Shown one piece after another: positions 7,628 through 15,967 of a stretch of DNA of 19,716 bases. This DNA is from Chromatiales bacterium. Its GTDB lineage: Bacteria; Pseudomonadota; Gammaproteobacteria; SZUA-140. Position numbers and translations under genes: made by a program. The notes below the pieces were generated by a model. That model was given only the letters and a program-made list of their open reading frames with translations. It made no database searches and was not told the origin of the DNA. Numbering within the stretch: the first letter of the stretch is position 1; every line of letters starts with the position of its first letter. The DNA is taken from assembly GCA_031285245.1 (NCBI GenBank), contig JAITWN010000211.1:1-19716 (forward strand), written 5' to 3'.

Positions 7628-8863
7628 CTAGACCAGAATTTCCACTGGCTCAGGATGCCCAAGAAAGCGCGTCGGGCTCGCCGTGTAACCATAAGCGCCG
7701 GATTGAAATACCACGATCAAATCACCAATCTCCGCGCGTGCCATTTCCATCTGTGACGCCAATACATCTAGCGGTGTGCAGAGCGGGCCGATGACGTTGG
7801 CGATCTCGCGCGTTGTGCCGTGCACGCGATTGCCGATGATCACCGGGTAATTCTTGCGGATCACCTGACCGAAATTGCCCGAGGCGGCGAGATGATGATG
7901 CATGCCGCCGTTGGTGATGAGGAAAATCTGGCCGTGTGATTCCTTGCGATCTATCACTTCAGCAACGTAGATGCCGGCTTCGCCGACGAGATAACGCCCA
8001 AGCTCGATGATAAGTTCGACGCCGGGTAGGCGTTCACGCAGCGCGGGGAGGCAGGTGCGCAAATTATCTGCGATCGGCGTGAGGTCGAGGCGCTGTTCGC
8101 CGGGGAAATAAGGGATGCCGAAGCCGCCACCGATGTTGATCGTTTCAACTTCGCCGGGAGCGTGAGCGCTGAGGCGTAGTGCGAGATCGAGCGCGAGATC
8201 CTGCGCTTCAACGATCGCCTCCGCGCGCAGATTCTGCGAGCCGGCGTAGATGTGAAAGCCGCGAAAATGCAGACCGGCTTGGCCGATGCGCGTGAGGAGG
8301 GCGGGTACGCGCGCGGCATCAACGCCAAAGGCGCGCGCGCCGCCGCCCATCTTCATGCCGGAAGATTTGAGCTCGAAGTCTGGGTTGACGCGCACCGCGA
8401 CGCGCGGATGCATAGCGCCGCGCGCGGCGATCGCGATGACGCGTTCGAATTCAGTTTCTGATTCGAGATTGATAGTGACGCCAGCGGTGATGGCGGCTTC
8501 GAGTTCCGCCACTGATTTTCCTGGGCCGGCGAAGCTGATCGTATGCGCGCTCATGCCGCTTGCGAGCGCGGCGCGTAGTTCTCCCGCGGAGGCGATGTCA
8601 AAGCCATCGACCAGCGTTGCCATGTGGTTGAGGAGCGCCGGCATCGGATTGGCTTTGATCGCATAGTGCAGCGAAATCTCAGCCGGCAACGCGGCGCGCA
8701 GTTCAGTGATGGTGCGATCGATGATGCTGCGATCATAGGCGTAAAACGGTGTGCGTCCGATGCGCCGCGCGAGTTCGGTGAGCGCCATGCCGCCGATGTG
8801 CAGGCAGTCATCTTTTACCGCGAACTGATCCATGGGCGCATGCAGCGGGCGCGTTGCGCTCAT
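7628..8863 (-). CDS. PLP-dependent decarboxylase, exosortase A system-associated
   Basis: 411 residues of the alanine racemase-fold (group IV) decarboxylase family related to diaminopimelate and ornithine decarboxylases. PLP-binding Lys70 is in HYAIKANP, the glycine loop GGGFG is at 245-249, ELGRYLV at 287-293 replaces the usual EPGRYLV, and the catalytic cysteine is probably Cys362 in GPLCTPLD. The overall match is to the decarboxylase class that marks exosortase A loci, not to the lysine-biosynthesis enzyme. The true substrate is unknown; with the adjacent ligase and carrier protein it may make an amine-bearing group for the polysaccharide or its lipid carrier. Its ATG overlaps the stop of the upstream ligase gene (8860-8863), so the two are one translationally coupled unit. 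Confidence 0.9.
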   Translation of the reverse strand: MSATRPLHAPMDQFAVKDDCLHIGGMALTELARRIGRTPFYAYDRSIIDRTITELRAALPAEISLHYAIKANPMPALLNHMATLVDGFDIASAGELRAALASGMSAHTISFAGPGKSVAELEAAITAGVTINLESETEFERVIAIAARGAMHPRVAVRVNPDFELKSSGMKMGGGARAFGVDAARVPALLTRIGQAGLHFRGFHIYAGSQNLRAEAIVEAQDLALDLALRLSAHAPGEVETINIGGGFGIPYFPGEQRLDLTPIADNLRTCLPALRERLPGVELIIELGRYLVGEAGIYVAEVIDRKESHGQIFLITNGGMHHHLAASGNFGQVIRKNYPVIIGNRVHGTTREIANVIGPLCTPLDVLASQMEMARAEIGDLIVVFQSGAYGYTASPTRFLGHPEPVEILV

Positions 8864-10452
8864 GGGTTTTCCTCAAACAGATGAGTGAAGTCAGCAGCGA
8901 GTGCGTGGCGGTCGATCTTGCCGTTGGCGCTGCGTGGTAGCGGATCTGCGCAGAGCGCAATGTGTGCGGGCAGCATATAGCTTGGCAAGCGTGGGCGTAG
9001 CGCTTTCATCAATTCATCGCTCAGCTCAGCGGTTGATGATGATGTTGGCATCGCTACCACGACGATGGCTTCACCGAGTACGGGATGCGGTATTCCGATC
9101 GCTGCTACCTCGGCAATGAGGCCGGTGGCGTAGAGCGCTTCTTCGATTTCATTCGGACTGACGCGATAGCCTGAAGTCTTGATCATTTCATCGCGGCGCC
9201 CGAGAAAATAGAGATAACCGTCTTCATCCATGCGCACGGTATCACCGGACCATACGGCGATTTCAGCTAGCGGTAAGCCAGCAGCTTGGTCCGGTGCAGG
9301 TCGAAAGCGTTCAGCGGTCGTTGCTGGATCGTTCCAGTAGCCAAGCGCGACCAAGCTGCCACGATGGACTAGCTCGCCGGGCTCATTCGGCGCGCACAGA
9401 CTGCCATCTTCGTGCACCACCATGATTTGCGCATTGGGAATAGCTTTGCCGATCGAGCCTGGCTTGCGGTCGATGTCTTCCGGTGGCAGATAGGTCGAGC
9501 GAAAGGCTTCGGTGAGTCCGTACATCATGAAGAAGCGCGTGCGCGCAAGCTGCGCGCGCAGTGTGGCGAGCGTTTGACTCGGCATGACGCCGCCCGAGCT
9601 GGTGGCGTAGCGCAGCGTACGTGTTGCCTGTTCGGGCCATTCGCAGCGCGCGAGCCGAATCCACAGCGGTGGCACTGCGGCAAGCCCTGTAATGTGTTCG
9701 CGCGCGAGCGCATCGATGATGTCACGTGGCATCAGATAATCGAGCAGGACTACGCTCGCACCAGCATGAAAAGCGCTGGTGAGCTGATTCAAGCCGTAAT
9801 CGAAGCTGAGCGGTAGCGCGGCGAGAATGCGATCGTCAGCCGTATTTTCAAGGTATGTTGCAACGCTGCGCGCGCCAGCGACGATGTTGCGATGTGACAG
9901 CACCACGCCCTTGGGACGTCCGGTGCTGCCCGAGGTGTAGAGGATGGCGGCCATGTCGGAGTCGATGATGCGCGGGAAGATGACAGATGCGGCGGGCATG
10001 CTCCCTGCATTCCAGAGCTCGATGCGCAATGAGGTATGCTCGGCTGCGCTGTCGATCAGCAACACGGCGCGCAAGCTGGCACAGTTTGCCAGCGTTTCTG
10101 CAAGCAGGCTGAAGCGATCGCTGCTGGTGATGAGGATGCTGGCGGCGCAATCTTGAAGCACATGCATGACTTGCGGCGGTCGCAGCAGCGGATTGAGCGG
10201 CACCGCCACGCCGCCGGCGAGCATGGTGCCAAATAGCGCATGTACGGTTTCCAGCCGCTTGTCGAGATAAATGGCAACGCGCTGCTCGCGCAGCAGCCCG
10301 GCTTCTCGCAGACGTGCTGCGTTGTGCTGGATTGCGGTCGCGAGTTCGGCGTAATTCTGGCGCTGCGCGCGGTGGCTGAGCGCGGGCGTATCGGGCGCGA
10401 GTTCGGCGGCGACGGCAATGAGCTCGTGAACCAGGGTGGCGATACTTGCCAT
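8860..10452 (-). CDS. AMP-forming acyl/aminoacyl ligase, exosortase A system-associated
   Basis: About 530 residues of the ANL (acyl-CoA synthetase/adenylation domain) superfamily. It would activate a carboxylic or amino acid as an adenylate and pass it to a thiol, most likely the acyl carrier protein at 7095. The ATP-binding loop TSGSTGRPKG is at about 173-182, MMYGLTEA follows, then GDTVRMDEDGYLYFLGRRDEM (split by the hinge) and SGYRVSPNEIEEAL, and the C-terminal catalytic lysine is Lys512 in SANGKID. The frame extends ten codons upstream to a TTG at 10482; ATG 10452 is chosen because the family begins close to the helix ATLVHELI, though its Shine-Dalgarno is weak. It is transcribed ahead of the decarboxylase with a four-base overlap. 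Confidence 0.9.
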   Translation of the reverse strand: MASIATLVHELIAVAAELAPDTPALSHRAQRQNYAELATAIQHNAARLREAGLLREQRVAIYLDKRLETVHALFGTMLAGGVAVPLNPLLRPPQVMHVLQDCAASILITSSDRFSLLAETLANCASLRAVLLIDSAAEHTSLRIELWNAGSMPAASVIFPRIIDSDMAAILYTSGSTGRPKGVVLSHRNIVAGARSVATYLENTADDRILAALPLSFDYGLNQLTSAFHAGASVVLLDYLMPRDIIDALAREHITGLAAVPPLWIRLARCEWPEQATRTLRYATSSGGVMPSQTLATLRAQLARTRFFMMYGLTEAFRSTYLPPEDIDRKPGSIGKAIPNAQIMVVHEDGSLCAPNEPGELVHRGSLVALGYWNDPATTAERFRPAPDQAAGLPLAEIAVWSGDTVRMDEDGYLYFLGRRDEMIKTSGYRVSPNEIEEALYATGLIAEVAAIGIPHPVLGEAIVVVAMPTSSSTAELSDELMKALRPRLPSYMLPAHIALCADPLPRSANGKIDRHALAADFTHLFEENP

Positions 10453-10601
10453 GATGGGTAGCGTAGTGAAGGCGGGCGTCAATCATACCCCAGCGGTGGG
10501 AATGTGTAGAATATTGCGTTTGGTGGCGAGGTGCGCGCCGGGCGTGAAGTGACACACGCTCACTTTCAATTTATCGATTTGTTTCGCAAAGTGCGGGGCC
10601 T

Positions 10602-11561
10602 ATGTACGAATCGTTCTATAAATTGCAGGGCAAACCTTTTCGGTTGAGTCCTGATTCCCGCTTTTTCTTCGAGAGCGAAGGCCATCGCCGCGCGATTGCT
10701 TATCTGCGCTATGGTTTGGAACAGCGCGAAGGTTTCATCGTGATTACCGGTGGCATCGGTACCGGCAAGACGACGCTGGTCGACATGCTGTTCAAAATGC
10801 TGCCGAAGGAGCAGCTCGTCGCGGCCAAACTCGTGACTACGCAGCTCGAGTCGGAAGATCTGCTGCGTATGGTGAGCGCCTCCTTTGGCCTGCCGCACGA
10901 GCAGATGAGCAAGACGGCGCTGCTGAAAGGGCTCGAAGCTTTTTTCCAGGAGAAAGCGAATCGCGGGCAACGTGTTCTGTTGGTCATCGATGAAGCGCAG
11001 AATATTCCCAAGCGTTCGCTCGAAGAGCTGCGCATGCTCTCCAACATCGAGATGGACGGCGCACCGGTGTTGCAGATCTTCCTGCTCGGCCAGGAAGAAT
11101 TCATGGCGGTGATGCAATCGCCTGACATGGAGCAGCTCCGTCAGCGCGTCATCGCCACTTACCAGCTCAAGGCACTGAAGCCGGAAGAAACGCCGAACTA
11201 TATCGAGCATCGTCTGCGCCATGTGGGTTGGGATAACGATCCGGCTTTTGCTGCCGGTACTTATGATGAAATCCATGCTTACACTGGCGGCGTGCCGCGT
11301 CGGCTGAATACTTTCTGCGATCGCTTGCTGCTCTACGCCTATCTGGAAGAGGTCCATACCATTACGCCCGAACATGTCCACGCCGTGGCGCGTGAGCTGC
11401 TTGGGGAGACTGGGCGGCCACGCCAGGTGGTCGCCGCGGTGAGCACGCGGCCTGCGCAGTGGGAGGAGGATGTGACGGGGCGCTTGTCGGCGCTGGAAAA
11501 ACGCCTGGACGAGATCGAGGATGCCATGGTCATTGAGCGGGCACTCACCCGCGGCGACTGA
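10602..11561 (+). CDS. XrtA/PEP-CTERM system-associated AAA ATPase (ExeA/GspA-like)
   Basis: 319 residues. It starts MYESFYKLQGKPFRLSPD, the signature opening of this ATPase group and of ExeA-like proteins. Walker A GGIGTGKTT is at 50-58 and Walker B LLVIDEAQN has Asp130-Glu131; TGGVPRRLN at about 230 is the sensor region. After the ATPase core, residues about 290-315 form a short heptad-like helix (RLSALEKRLDEIEDAM). Known relatives sit in exosortase A polysaccharide loci and are proposed to power or organise export; the precise role is not established. It diverges from the ligase gene with about 150 bases between starts. Confidence 0.9.
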   Translation: MYESFYKLQGKPFRLSPDSRFFFESEGHRRAIAYLRYGLEQREGFIVITGGIGTGKTTLVDMLFKMLPKEQLVAAKLVTTQLESEDLLRMVSASFGLPHEQMSKTALLKGLEAFFQEKANRGQRVLLVIDEAQNIPKRSLEELRMLSNIEMDGAPVLQIFLLGQEEFMAVMQSPDMEQLRQRVIATYQLKALKPEETPNYIEHRLRHVGWDNDPAFAAGTYDEIHAYTGGVPRRLNTFCDRLLLYAYLEEVHTITPEHVHAVARELLGETGRPRQVVAAVSTRPAQWEEDVTGRLSALEKRLDEIEDAMVIERALTRGD

Positions 11562-11747
11562 TTCGGCGCCAGTTGGGGGAGATTGTCAGGGTAGATTGCC
11601 AGGTAATCGCCAAGCAGATTGAGGTAGTCGGGGCGGTGATTTTTCACCGCACGCGATTGTGTTATTCTCGCCACCTCGCGGCTCCCCGTGTGTTCGGCAT
11701 AAAAATTCGGCGGGGATTCGGATTTCAATCATGATTCGAGGGGGATC

Positions 11748-12392
11748 ATGCTCGTGAAGAAATTGCTCGTGTTGGTTGTTTCCGGTGTGCTGGGACTAGG
11801 TCTGGCTGGTGGTGCCTCTGCTCAGGATGGCGATCCGGTTGCTGGTGAGACCAAGGGTGCCATCTGTGGCGGCTGCCATGGCGCGGATGGCAACAGTGAA
11901 GCGGGTATGTTTCCGCGTCTCGCCGGCCAATATTCCTCGTATATCGTGAAGCAGATTCGCGATTTCCAGGCCGGTCGCCGCGCCAACAGTGAAATCATGG
12001 CGGGCATGGCCGCAACCATCGCCAGCGTCGAGGACGCCAGAGACATCGGCGCCTACTTCCAGAAGCAGAAGATCGCCAAGCAGCCGATCGCTCCGGTTGA
12101 CAAGGCGTTGGTCGCCGAAGGCGAGAAGATCTTCACCGAGGGTAATCCCGCCAATGGTCTCTATGCCTGCATCAACTGCCATGGACCGAAGGGCACGGGT
12201 AAGAGCGAGACCATCGCCCAGTTCCCGCGTCTAGTCGGGCAGCACAAGGAATACATCATCAAAGAACTCACTGATTTCAGAGCGGGCACGCGTGCCAATG
12301 ATCCTGCTGGCATGATGAAGGACATCGCCAAGAAACTCACCGAGAAAGAAATCACGGCGGTTGCGGAATATCTCTCCGCTCAGGTTCCCTGA
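11748..12392 (+). CDS. Cytochrome c4, periplasmic dihaem electron carrier
   Basis: 214 residues. The signal peptide at 1-25 ends ASA-QD. There are two c-type haem sites, CGGCH (40-44) and CINCH (141-145), each in a domain of about 90 residues, and each followed by FPRLxGQ and a DFxAGxRAN motif; this duplicated plan is cytochrome c4. The second haem's Met ligand is likely in the AGMMKDIAKKL segment. It carries electrons in the periplasm, usually to a terminal oxidase. ATG 11748 has a GAGGGG Shine-Dalgarno. The 3' end overlaps the convergent ABC ATPase gene by 13 bases. The interval 11562-11747 shows no confident promoter. Confidence 0.94.
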   Translation: MLVKKLLVLVVSGVLGLGLAGGASAQDGDPVAGETKGAICGGCHGADGNSEAGMFPRLAGQYSSYIVKQIRDFQAGRRANSEIMAGMAATIASVEDARDIGAYFQKQKIAKQPIAPVDKALVAEGEKIFTEGNPANGLYACINCHGPKGTGKSETIAQFPRLVGQHKEYIIKELTDFRAGTRANDPAGMMKDIAKKLTEKEITAVAEYLSAQVP

Positions 12393-13477
12393 AGGTTTTG
12401 AAATGCTACCAGATGATCGGCGCAGAGGCGGATACCGACCTCTGCGCCGATCTGGTGGCGGCGGTGACTCGGAAACAGTGACAGCAGTTCCACCCCGCTT
12501 GGCAGGCGCAGGGTGCAGAGAATTTCCGCTCCTTTGAAGGCTTCTTTCACGATGCGCGCGCGCAGTTCGGCGCTCGGGTCGAGCTCCACATCATCTGGTC
12601 TCAGCAGTACTTCCACCGCGCTTCCTTGCGGCCATGGATAGCAGCGTTCGCCTCGAATGAGGCCAATCTCGGTCTGCGCTGTGTCTGGCGCCGTCATGAT
12701 GCCGTGCACGAATACGCCATGTCCGATGAATCCAGCGACAAAGCGGTTCGCCGGCTGGTGGTAAAGATTGAACGGCGTATCCCATTGCTCGATCCGTCCG
12801 GCATTCATGATGCCGACCACATCGCCGAGCGCGAACGCCTCGTGCTGATCATGCGTCACCATGAGCGTGGCGATGCCGCGCTCCTTGAGGATTTCATGCA
12901 CCTGCGCGCCGAGGCGTTCACGCAGCTCGATATCGAGATTTGAGAATGGCTCATCGAGCAGCAGCAGATCGGGGTTGATCGCGAGCGCACGGGCAAGCGC
13001 GACGCGTTGCTGCTGACCGCCGGAGAGCTCGTGTGGATAGCGTTTGCGTGCGCTATCGAGCCCGACGGTGCGCAGCATTCTATCTACGATCGTGCTGCGC
13101 TCAGCGCGTGGAGCGCGGCGCAAACCGAAACTGACATTGTCCTCGACGCTGAGATGAGGGAAGAGCGCGTAGTCCTGCGAGACCATGCCGAGTCGGCGCT
13201 GATCAGGGGGTAGCGTTTCCCTTGGTGTCGAAACGGTTTTGCCTTTGATTAGAATGCTGCCCCGGTGAAGGGGTTCAAATCCGGCGATGGCGCGCAGCAC
13301 CGTGGTTTTGCCGCAACCGCTCGGTCCCAGCAGGCAAGCGATGGTGTTTTCCTCGACGCGGATCGACAGGCCGTCGACCACTATCTGGCCGCCGTGGCGG
13401 CACTCGATATCACGCAATTCCAGCAGTGCAGCGGGAGAGGAGACGGCGTCGATGGGATTGCAGAGTTTGGCTTGCAT
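12380..13477 (-). CDS. ABC transporter ATP-binding protein, FbpC-like, with no partner genes
   Basis: 365 residues. Walker A GPSGCGKTT (51-59), Q-loop SQDYALFPH (100-108), signature LSGGQQQR (151-158), Walker B LLLLDEP with Glu176, and His209 in THDQ are all intact, followed by a C-terminal TOBE-like domain of about 120 residues. The sequence most resembles ATPases of iron(III), putrescine or sulfate importers (Fbp/Pot/Cys group). No permease or binding protein lies next to it, so its partners must be elsewhere and the substrate is unassigned. It starts about 100 bases after the argF stop on the same strand; I recall a similar ATPase beside argF in Pseudomonas. Its 3' end overlaps the cytochrome c4 stop region and contains the inverted repeat at 12415-12452. 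Confidence 0.88.
   Translation of the reverse strand: MQAKLCNPIDAVSSPAALLELRDIECRHGGQIVVDGLSIRVEENTIACLLGPSGCGKTTVLRAIAGFEPLHRGSILIKGKTVSTPRETLPPDQRRLGMVSQDYALFPHLSVEDNVSFGLRRAPRAERSTIVDRMLRTVGLDSARKRYPHELSGGQQQRVALARALAINPDLLLLDEPFSNLDIELRERLGAQVHEILKERGIATLMVTHDQHEAFALGDVVGIMNAGRIEQWDTPFNLYHQPANRFVAGFIGHGVFVHGIMTAPDTAQTEIGLIRGERCYPWPQGSAVEVLLRPDDVELDPSAELRARIVKEAFKGAEILCTLRLPSGVELLSLFPSHRRHQIGAEVGIRLCADHLVAFQNLQGT
12415..12452. terminator. Perfect 14-bp inverted repeat just past the cytochrome c4 stop
   Basis: The arms GATCGGCGCAGAGG and CCTCTGCGCCGATC flank a 10-base loop. The repeat begins 22 bases after the cytochrome c4 stop and lies inside the coding 3' end of the ABC ATPase gene. Its position suits a terminator for cytochrome c4, but no T run follows on either strand, so the role is inferred. 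Confidence 0.5.
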
Positions 13478-13577
13478 GGCGGGTAGGGTCAGCGCGGCCG
13501 AGCCTCGGCGAGTTTTAGCATTTTGTCCGGCAAATGACTGCCCATCGGATGCGCGCCCCAGGGGATATCAGGGCGCC

Positions 13578-14498
13578 TCAGCTCACCGGTCCGCAAAGTA
13601 ATAGTTCGAGCAAGGCTTTCTGCGCGTGGAGGCGATTTTCGGCTTCCTGCCAGACCGCGCTCTGCGCGCCGTCGATGATTTCGGCAGCAACCTCTTCGCC
13701 GCGATGCGCGGGCAAGCAATGCATGAACAACGCATCGGGATGCGCGCGACGCATCAGCGCCTGATCGACCTGATAGGCGCGGAAGGCTTCTTTGCGTCCG
13801 TCAGCTTCATCTTCCTGGCCCATGCTCGCCCACACATCGGTGACGACGAGGTCGGCGCCGTCGGTGGCGGCATGCGGATCTTCCATGAGTTCGACCAGTC
13901 CGCTGGCGCAGCTCTGCGTGGGCGCGTAACCAGCAGGGCTTGCAACGCGCAGACGGAAGCCAAGCAGCTCGGCAGCGTCGATGTAGGAATTGCACATATT
14001 GTTGCCGTCCCCGATCCAGGCCACGGTGCGCCCGGCGATGTCGCCGCGCAGTTCGGCGTAGGTTTGCAGATCCGCGAGCAGCTGGCAGGGGTGCTGAGTG
14101 TCAGAGAGGCCATTGATCACCGGCGCCTGTGAATAGGCGGCGAAAAGCGCCTGACTCTCATGGCTGAAGGTGCGCATCATCACCACATCCACCATGCGCG
14201 AGAGCACGCGTGCGGTGTCTTCGATTGGTTCACCGCGGCCGAGCTGCGTATCGCGTGGCGAGAGAAAAATCGCGCCACCGCCAAACTGAATCATCGCGGT
14301 TTCAAAAGAAACGCGTGTGCGTGTCGAGGATTTCTCGAACACCATACCAAGTACGCGATTTTTGAGCGGCTCATAGATCGTGCCAGCGCGTTGCATACGC
14401 TTGAGTTCGATGGCGCGCTGCAATAGCGCGCGCAGCTCAGTAGCGCTGAGATCCAGCAGACTGAGGAAATGCCGGATCGGACGCGAACGCTCGTTCAT
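13578..14498 (-). CDS. argF: Ornithine carbamoyltransferase
   Basis: 306 residues, standard size. It makes citrulline from ornithine and carbamoyl phosphate in arginine biosynthesis, in the cytoplasm, usually as a trimer. The carbamoyl-phosphate site STRTR is at 58-62, HPCQ at 136-139, and the ornithine-site HCLPAHRGEEV with Cys261 at 260-270. Its ATG overlaps the TGA of argD (14495-14498), so the two are translationally coupled in the order argD-argF. argI would be an equivalent name. Confidence 0.96.
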   Translation of the reverse strand: MNERSRPIRHFLSLLDLSATELRALLQRAIELKRMQRAGTIYEPLKNRVLGMVFEKSSTRTRVSFETAMIQFGGGAIFLSPRDTQLGRGEPIEDTARVLSRMVDVVMMRTFSHESQALFAAYSQAPVINGLSDTQHPCQLLADLQTYAELRGDIAGRTVAWIGDGNNMCNSYIDAAELLGFRLRVASPAGYAPTQSCASGLVELMEDPHAATDGADLVVTDVWASMGQEDEADGRKEAFRAYQVDQALMRRAHPDALFMHCLPAHRGEEVAAEIIDGAQSAVWQEAENRLHAQKALLELLLCGPVS

Positions 14499-15700
14499 CG
14501 CCGTGCCCCCGCGGCTTGCGGCTCGGCGCTACTCATCGCTGCGATCAATGCGGTGGCAACGCGGTACACGATCTCATCAGCCTCACTATCGCTGATCACC
14601 AGCGGCGGTAGCAGACGCACGACTTTTTCCGCCTGTACGCTAAAGAGGACGCCGTGTTGCAAACCCGCGCTGGTGAGCGCAGGGATTGGCTTTGCGGTTT
14701 CGATGCCGATCATCAGGCCGCGTCCGCGGATATCAACAATACCCTCGACGCCAGCGAACGCATTCTTCAGTCCTGCCACGATGCGCGCGCCGAGCACGCC
14801 GGCGCGTTCGATAAGCTTTTCCTGCTCGATGGTGCGGATCACGGCGAGCGCCGCCGCGCAGGCGAGCGGATTGCCGCCGAAGGTCGAGCCGTGATTGCCA
14901 GGCTGGAAAAGCTCTGCCGCCGCGCCGCGCGCGAGGCAGGCGCCGATCGGCACGCCGTTGGCGAGCCCTTTGGCGACCGCCATGACGTCGGGGTACCAGT
15001 CATGATGTTGGTGCGCAAACCAGCGCCCAGTGCGGCCCATGCCGGTCTGAATTTCATCAAGCATCAGCAGCCATTCGTTAGCGGCGCAGAGTTTGCGCAC
15101 CGCATCGAGATAGGCGGGATCAGGAATCTGAATACCGCCTTCGCCCTGGATCGGTTCGATGAGCACAGCGACCGCGTGCGGCGAATTGCGCGCGACGGTG
15201 TGCAGTGCATCGATGTCGTTGTAGGGAACACGGATAAAGCCCTGCACCAGTGGTTCGAAGCCGGCCTGCACGCGCCGATTGCCCGTCGCTGAAAGCGTGG
15301 CAAGCGTGCGGCCATGGAAGCTGTGCTCGGCAACGATGATGGCGGGCTGCGGATTATTGCGACGATGGCCATAGAGGCGCGCGAGCTTGATCGCTGCTTC
15401 GACGGCTTCCGCGCCGGAATTGCCGAAGAATGCGCGATCCATGCCGGCAACGCGGGTCAGCTCATTGGCAAGCGCTGCTTGCAGCGCAATACCGTAAAGA
15501 TTCGAGGTGTGCAGTAGTTTTCCTGCCTGATCCGTGATGGCTTTGGTGACCGCGGGGTGAGCGTGCCCCAGGCCGCAAACGCCAATGCCGCTCAGGGCAT
15601 CGAGATAGGCTTTGCCATTGCTGTCATAAAGCCACGCGCCTTCGCCGCGCTCGAACGCTATGGGTAGGCGCGCATAGGTGTTCATCAAATGCTCAGACAT
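14495..15700 (-). CDS. argD: Acetylornithine aminotransferase
   Basis: 401 residues, class III PLP aminotransferase. It converts N-acetylglutamate semialdehyde to N-acetylornithine, upstream of argF in arginine biosynthesis, and may also act on succinyl-diaminopimelate. Visible motifs are NSGAEA (94-99), HSFHGRT (126-132), DEIQTG (215-220) and PLP-binding Lys244 in AVAKGLANG; GSTFGGNPLAC follows. ATG 15700 has GGATGG upstream. A repeat block lies between its start and the sodB end; no promoter was confidently found. Confidence 0.94.
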   Translation of the reverse strand: MSEHLMNTYARLPIAFERGEGAWLYDSNGKAYLDALSGIGVCGLGHAHPAVTKAITDQAGKLLHTSNLYGIALQAALANELTRVAGMDRAFFGNSGAEAVEAAIKLARLYGHRRNNPQPAIIVAEHSFHGRTLATLSATGNRRVQAGFEPLVQGFIRVPYNDIDALHTVARNSPHAVAVLIEPIQGEGGIQIPDPAYLDAVRKLCAANEWLLMLDEIQTGMGRTGRWFAHQHHDWYPDVMAVAKGLANGVPIGACLARGAAAELFQPGNHGSTFGGNPLACAAALAVIRTIEQEKLIERAGVLGARIVAGLKNAFAGVEGIVDIRGRGLMIGIETAKPIPALTSAGLQHGVLFSVQAEKVVRLLPPLVISDSEADEIVYRVATALIAAMSSAEPQAAGARR

Positions 15701-15788
15701 GGGACCATCCGCAAAATCAAACTTGCGATTATAGGGGAAACGAGGTGAAAAGGGGACGCGCTGCCCGGGAGTAATTAGAGGCGTAAGT

Positions 15789-15858
15789 CATAGGTTGGGC
15801 TGAATGAAATGAAGCCCAACATTCTACGCTCACCGATTGGGCTGCTCTGTTACCTATG
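15789..15858. repeat. GTTGGGCT palindrome, copy (c), full length but degenerate
   Basis: It opens CATAGGTTGGGCTGAATG and closes with TACCTATG, matching the CATAGG...CCTATG boundaries of the copy at 17329-17408. The first hairpin (GTTGGGCT/AGCCCAAC) is intact. The second half is diverged (GATTGGGCTGCTCTGTTACC). It shares an 18-base block with copy (b). Located between argD and sodB. Confidence 0.7.
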
Positions 15859-15927
15859 TTCCCCAGCAGAACACAAAGCGAAGCTCAACCGTATGATCTC
15901 TTAACGCACAGCCATTCGGGAGATGGA

Positions 15928-15952
15928 CGGAGGGAGATCGGCGCTCCCTCCG
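15928..15952 (-). terminator. Hairpin just after sodB
   Basis: A perfect 9-bp stem (CGGAGGGAG with CTCCCTCCG) and a 7-base loop lie about 15 bases past the sodB stop. There is no clear T run after it, so it may be a weak or Rho-assisted terminator or an mRNA-stabilising 3' hairpin. Confidence 0.5.
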
Positions 15953-15967
15953 CCGCTTGTTATGTCT

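Noticed and set aside
7628..8863. Diaminopimelate decarboxylase (lysA)
   Set aside because: The fold family is the same, but the neighbours (AMP-ligase, carrier protein, XrtA-type ATPase) and sequence character such as ELGRYLV fit the exosortase A-associated decarboxylase.
10566..11381. Long minus-strand open frame opposite the ATPase gene
   Set aside because: Shadow of a well-supported ATPase gene with no domain motifs of its own.
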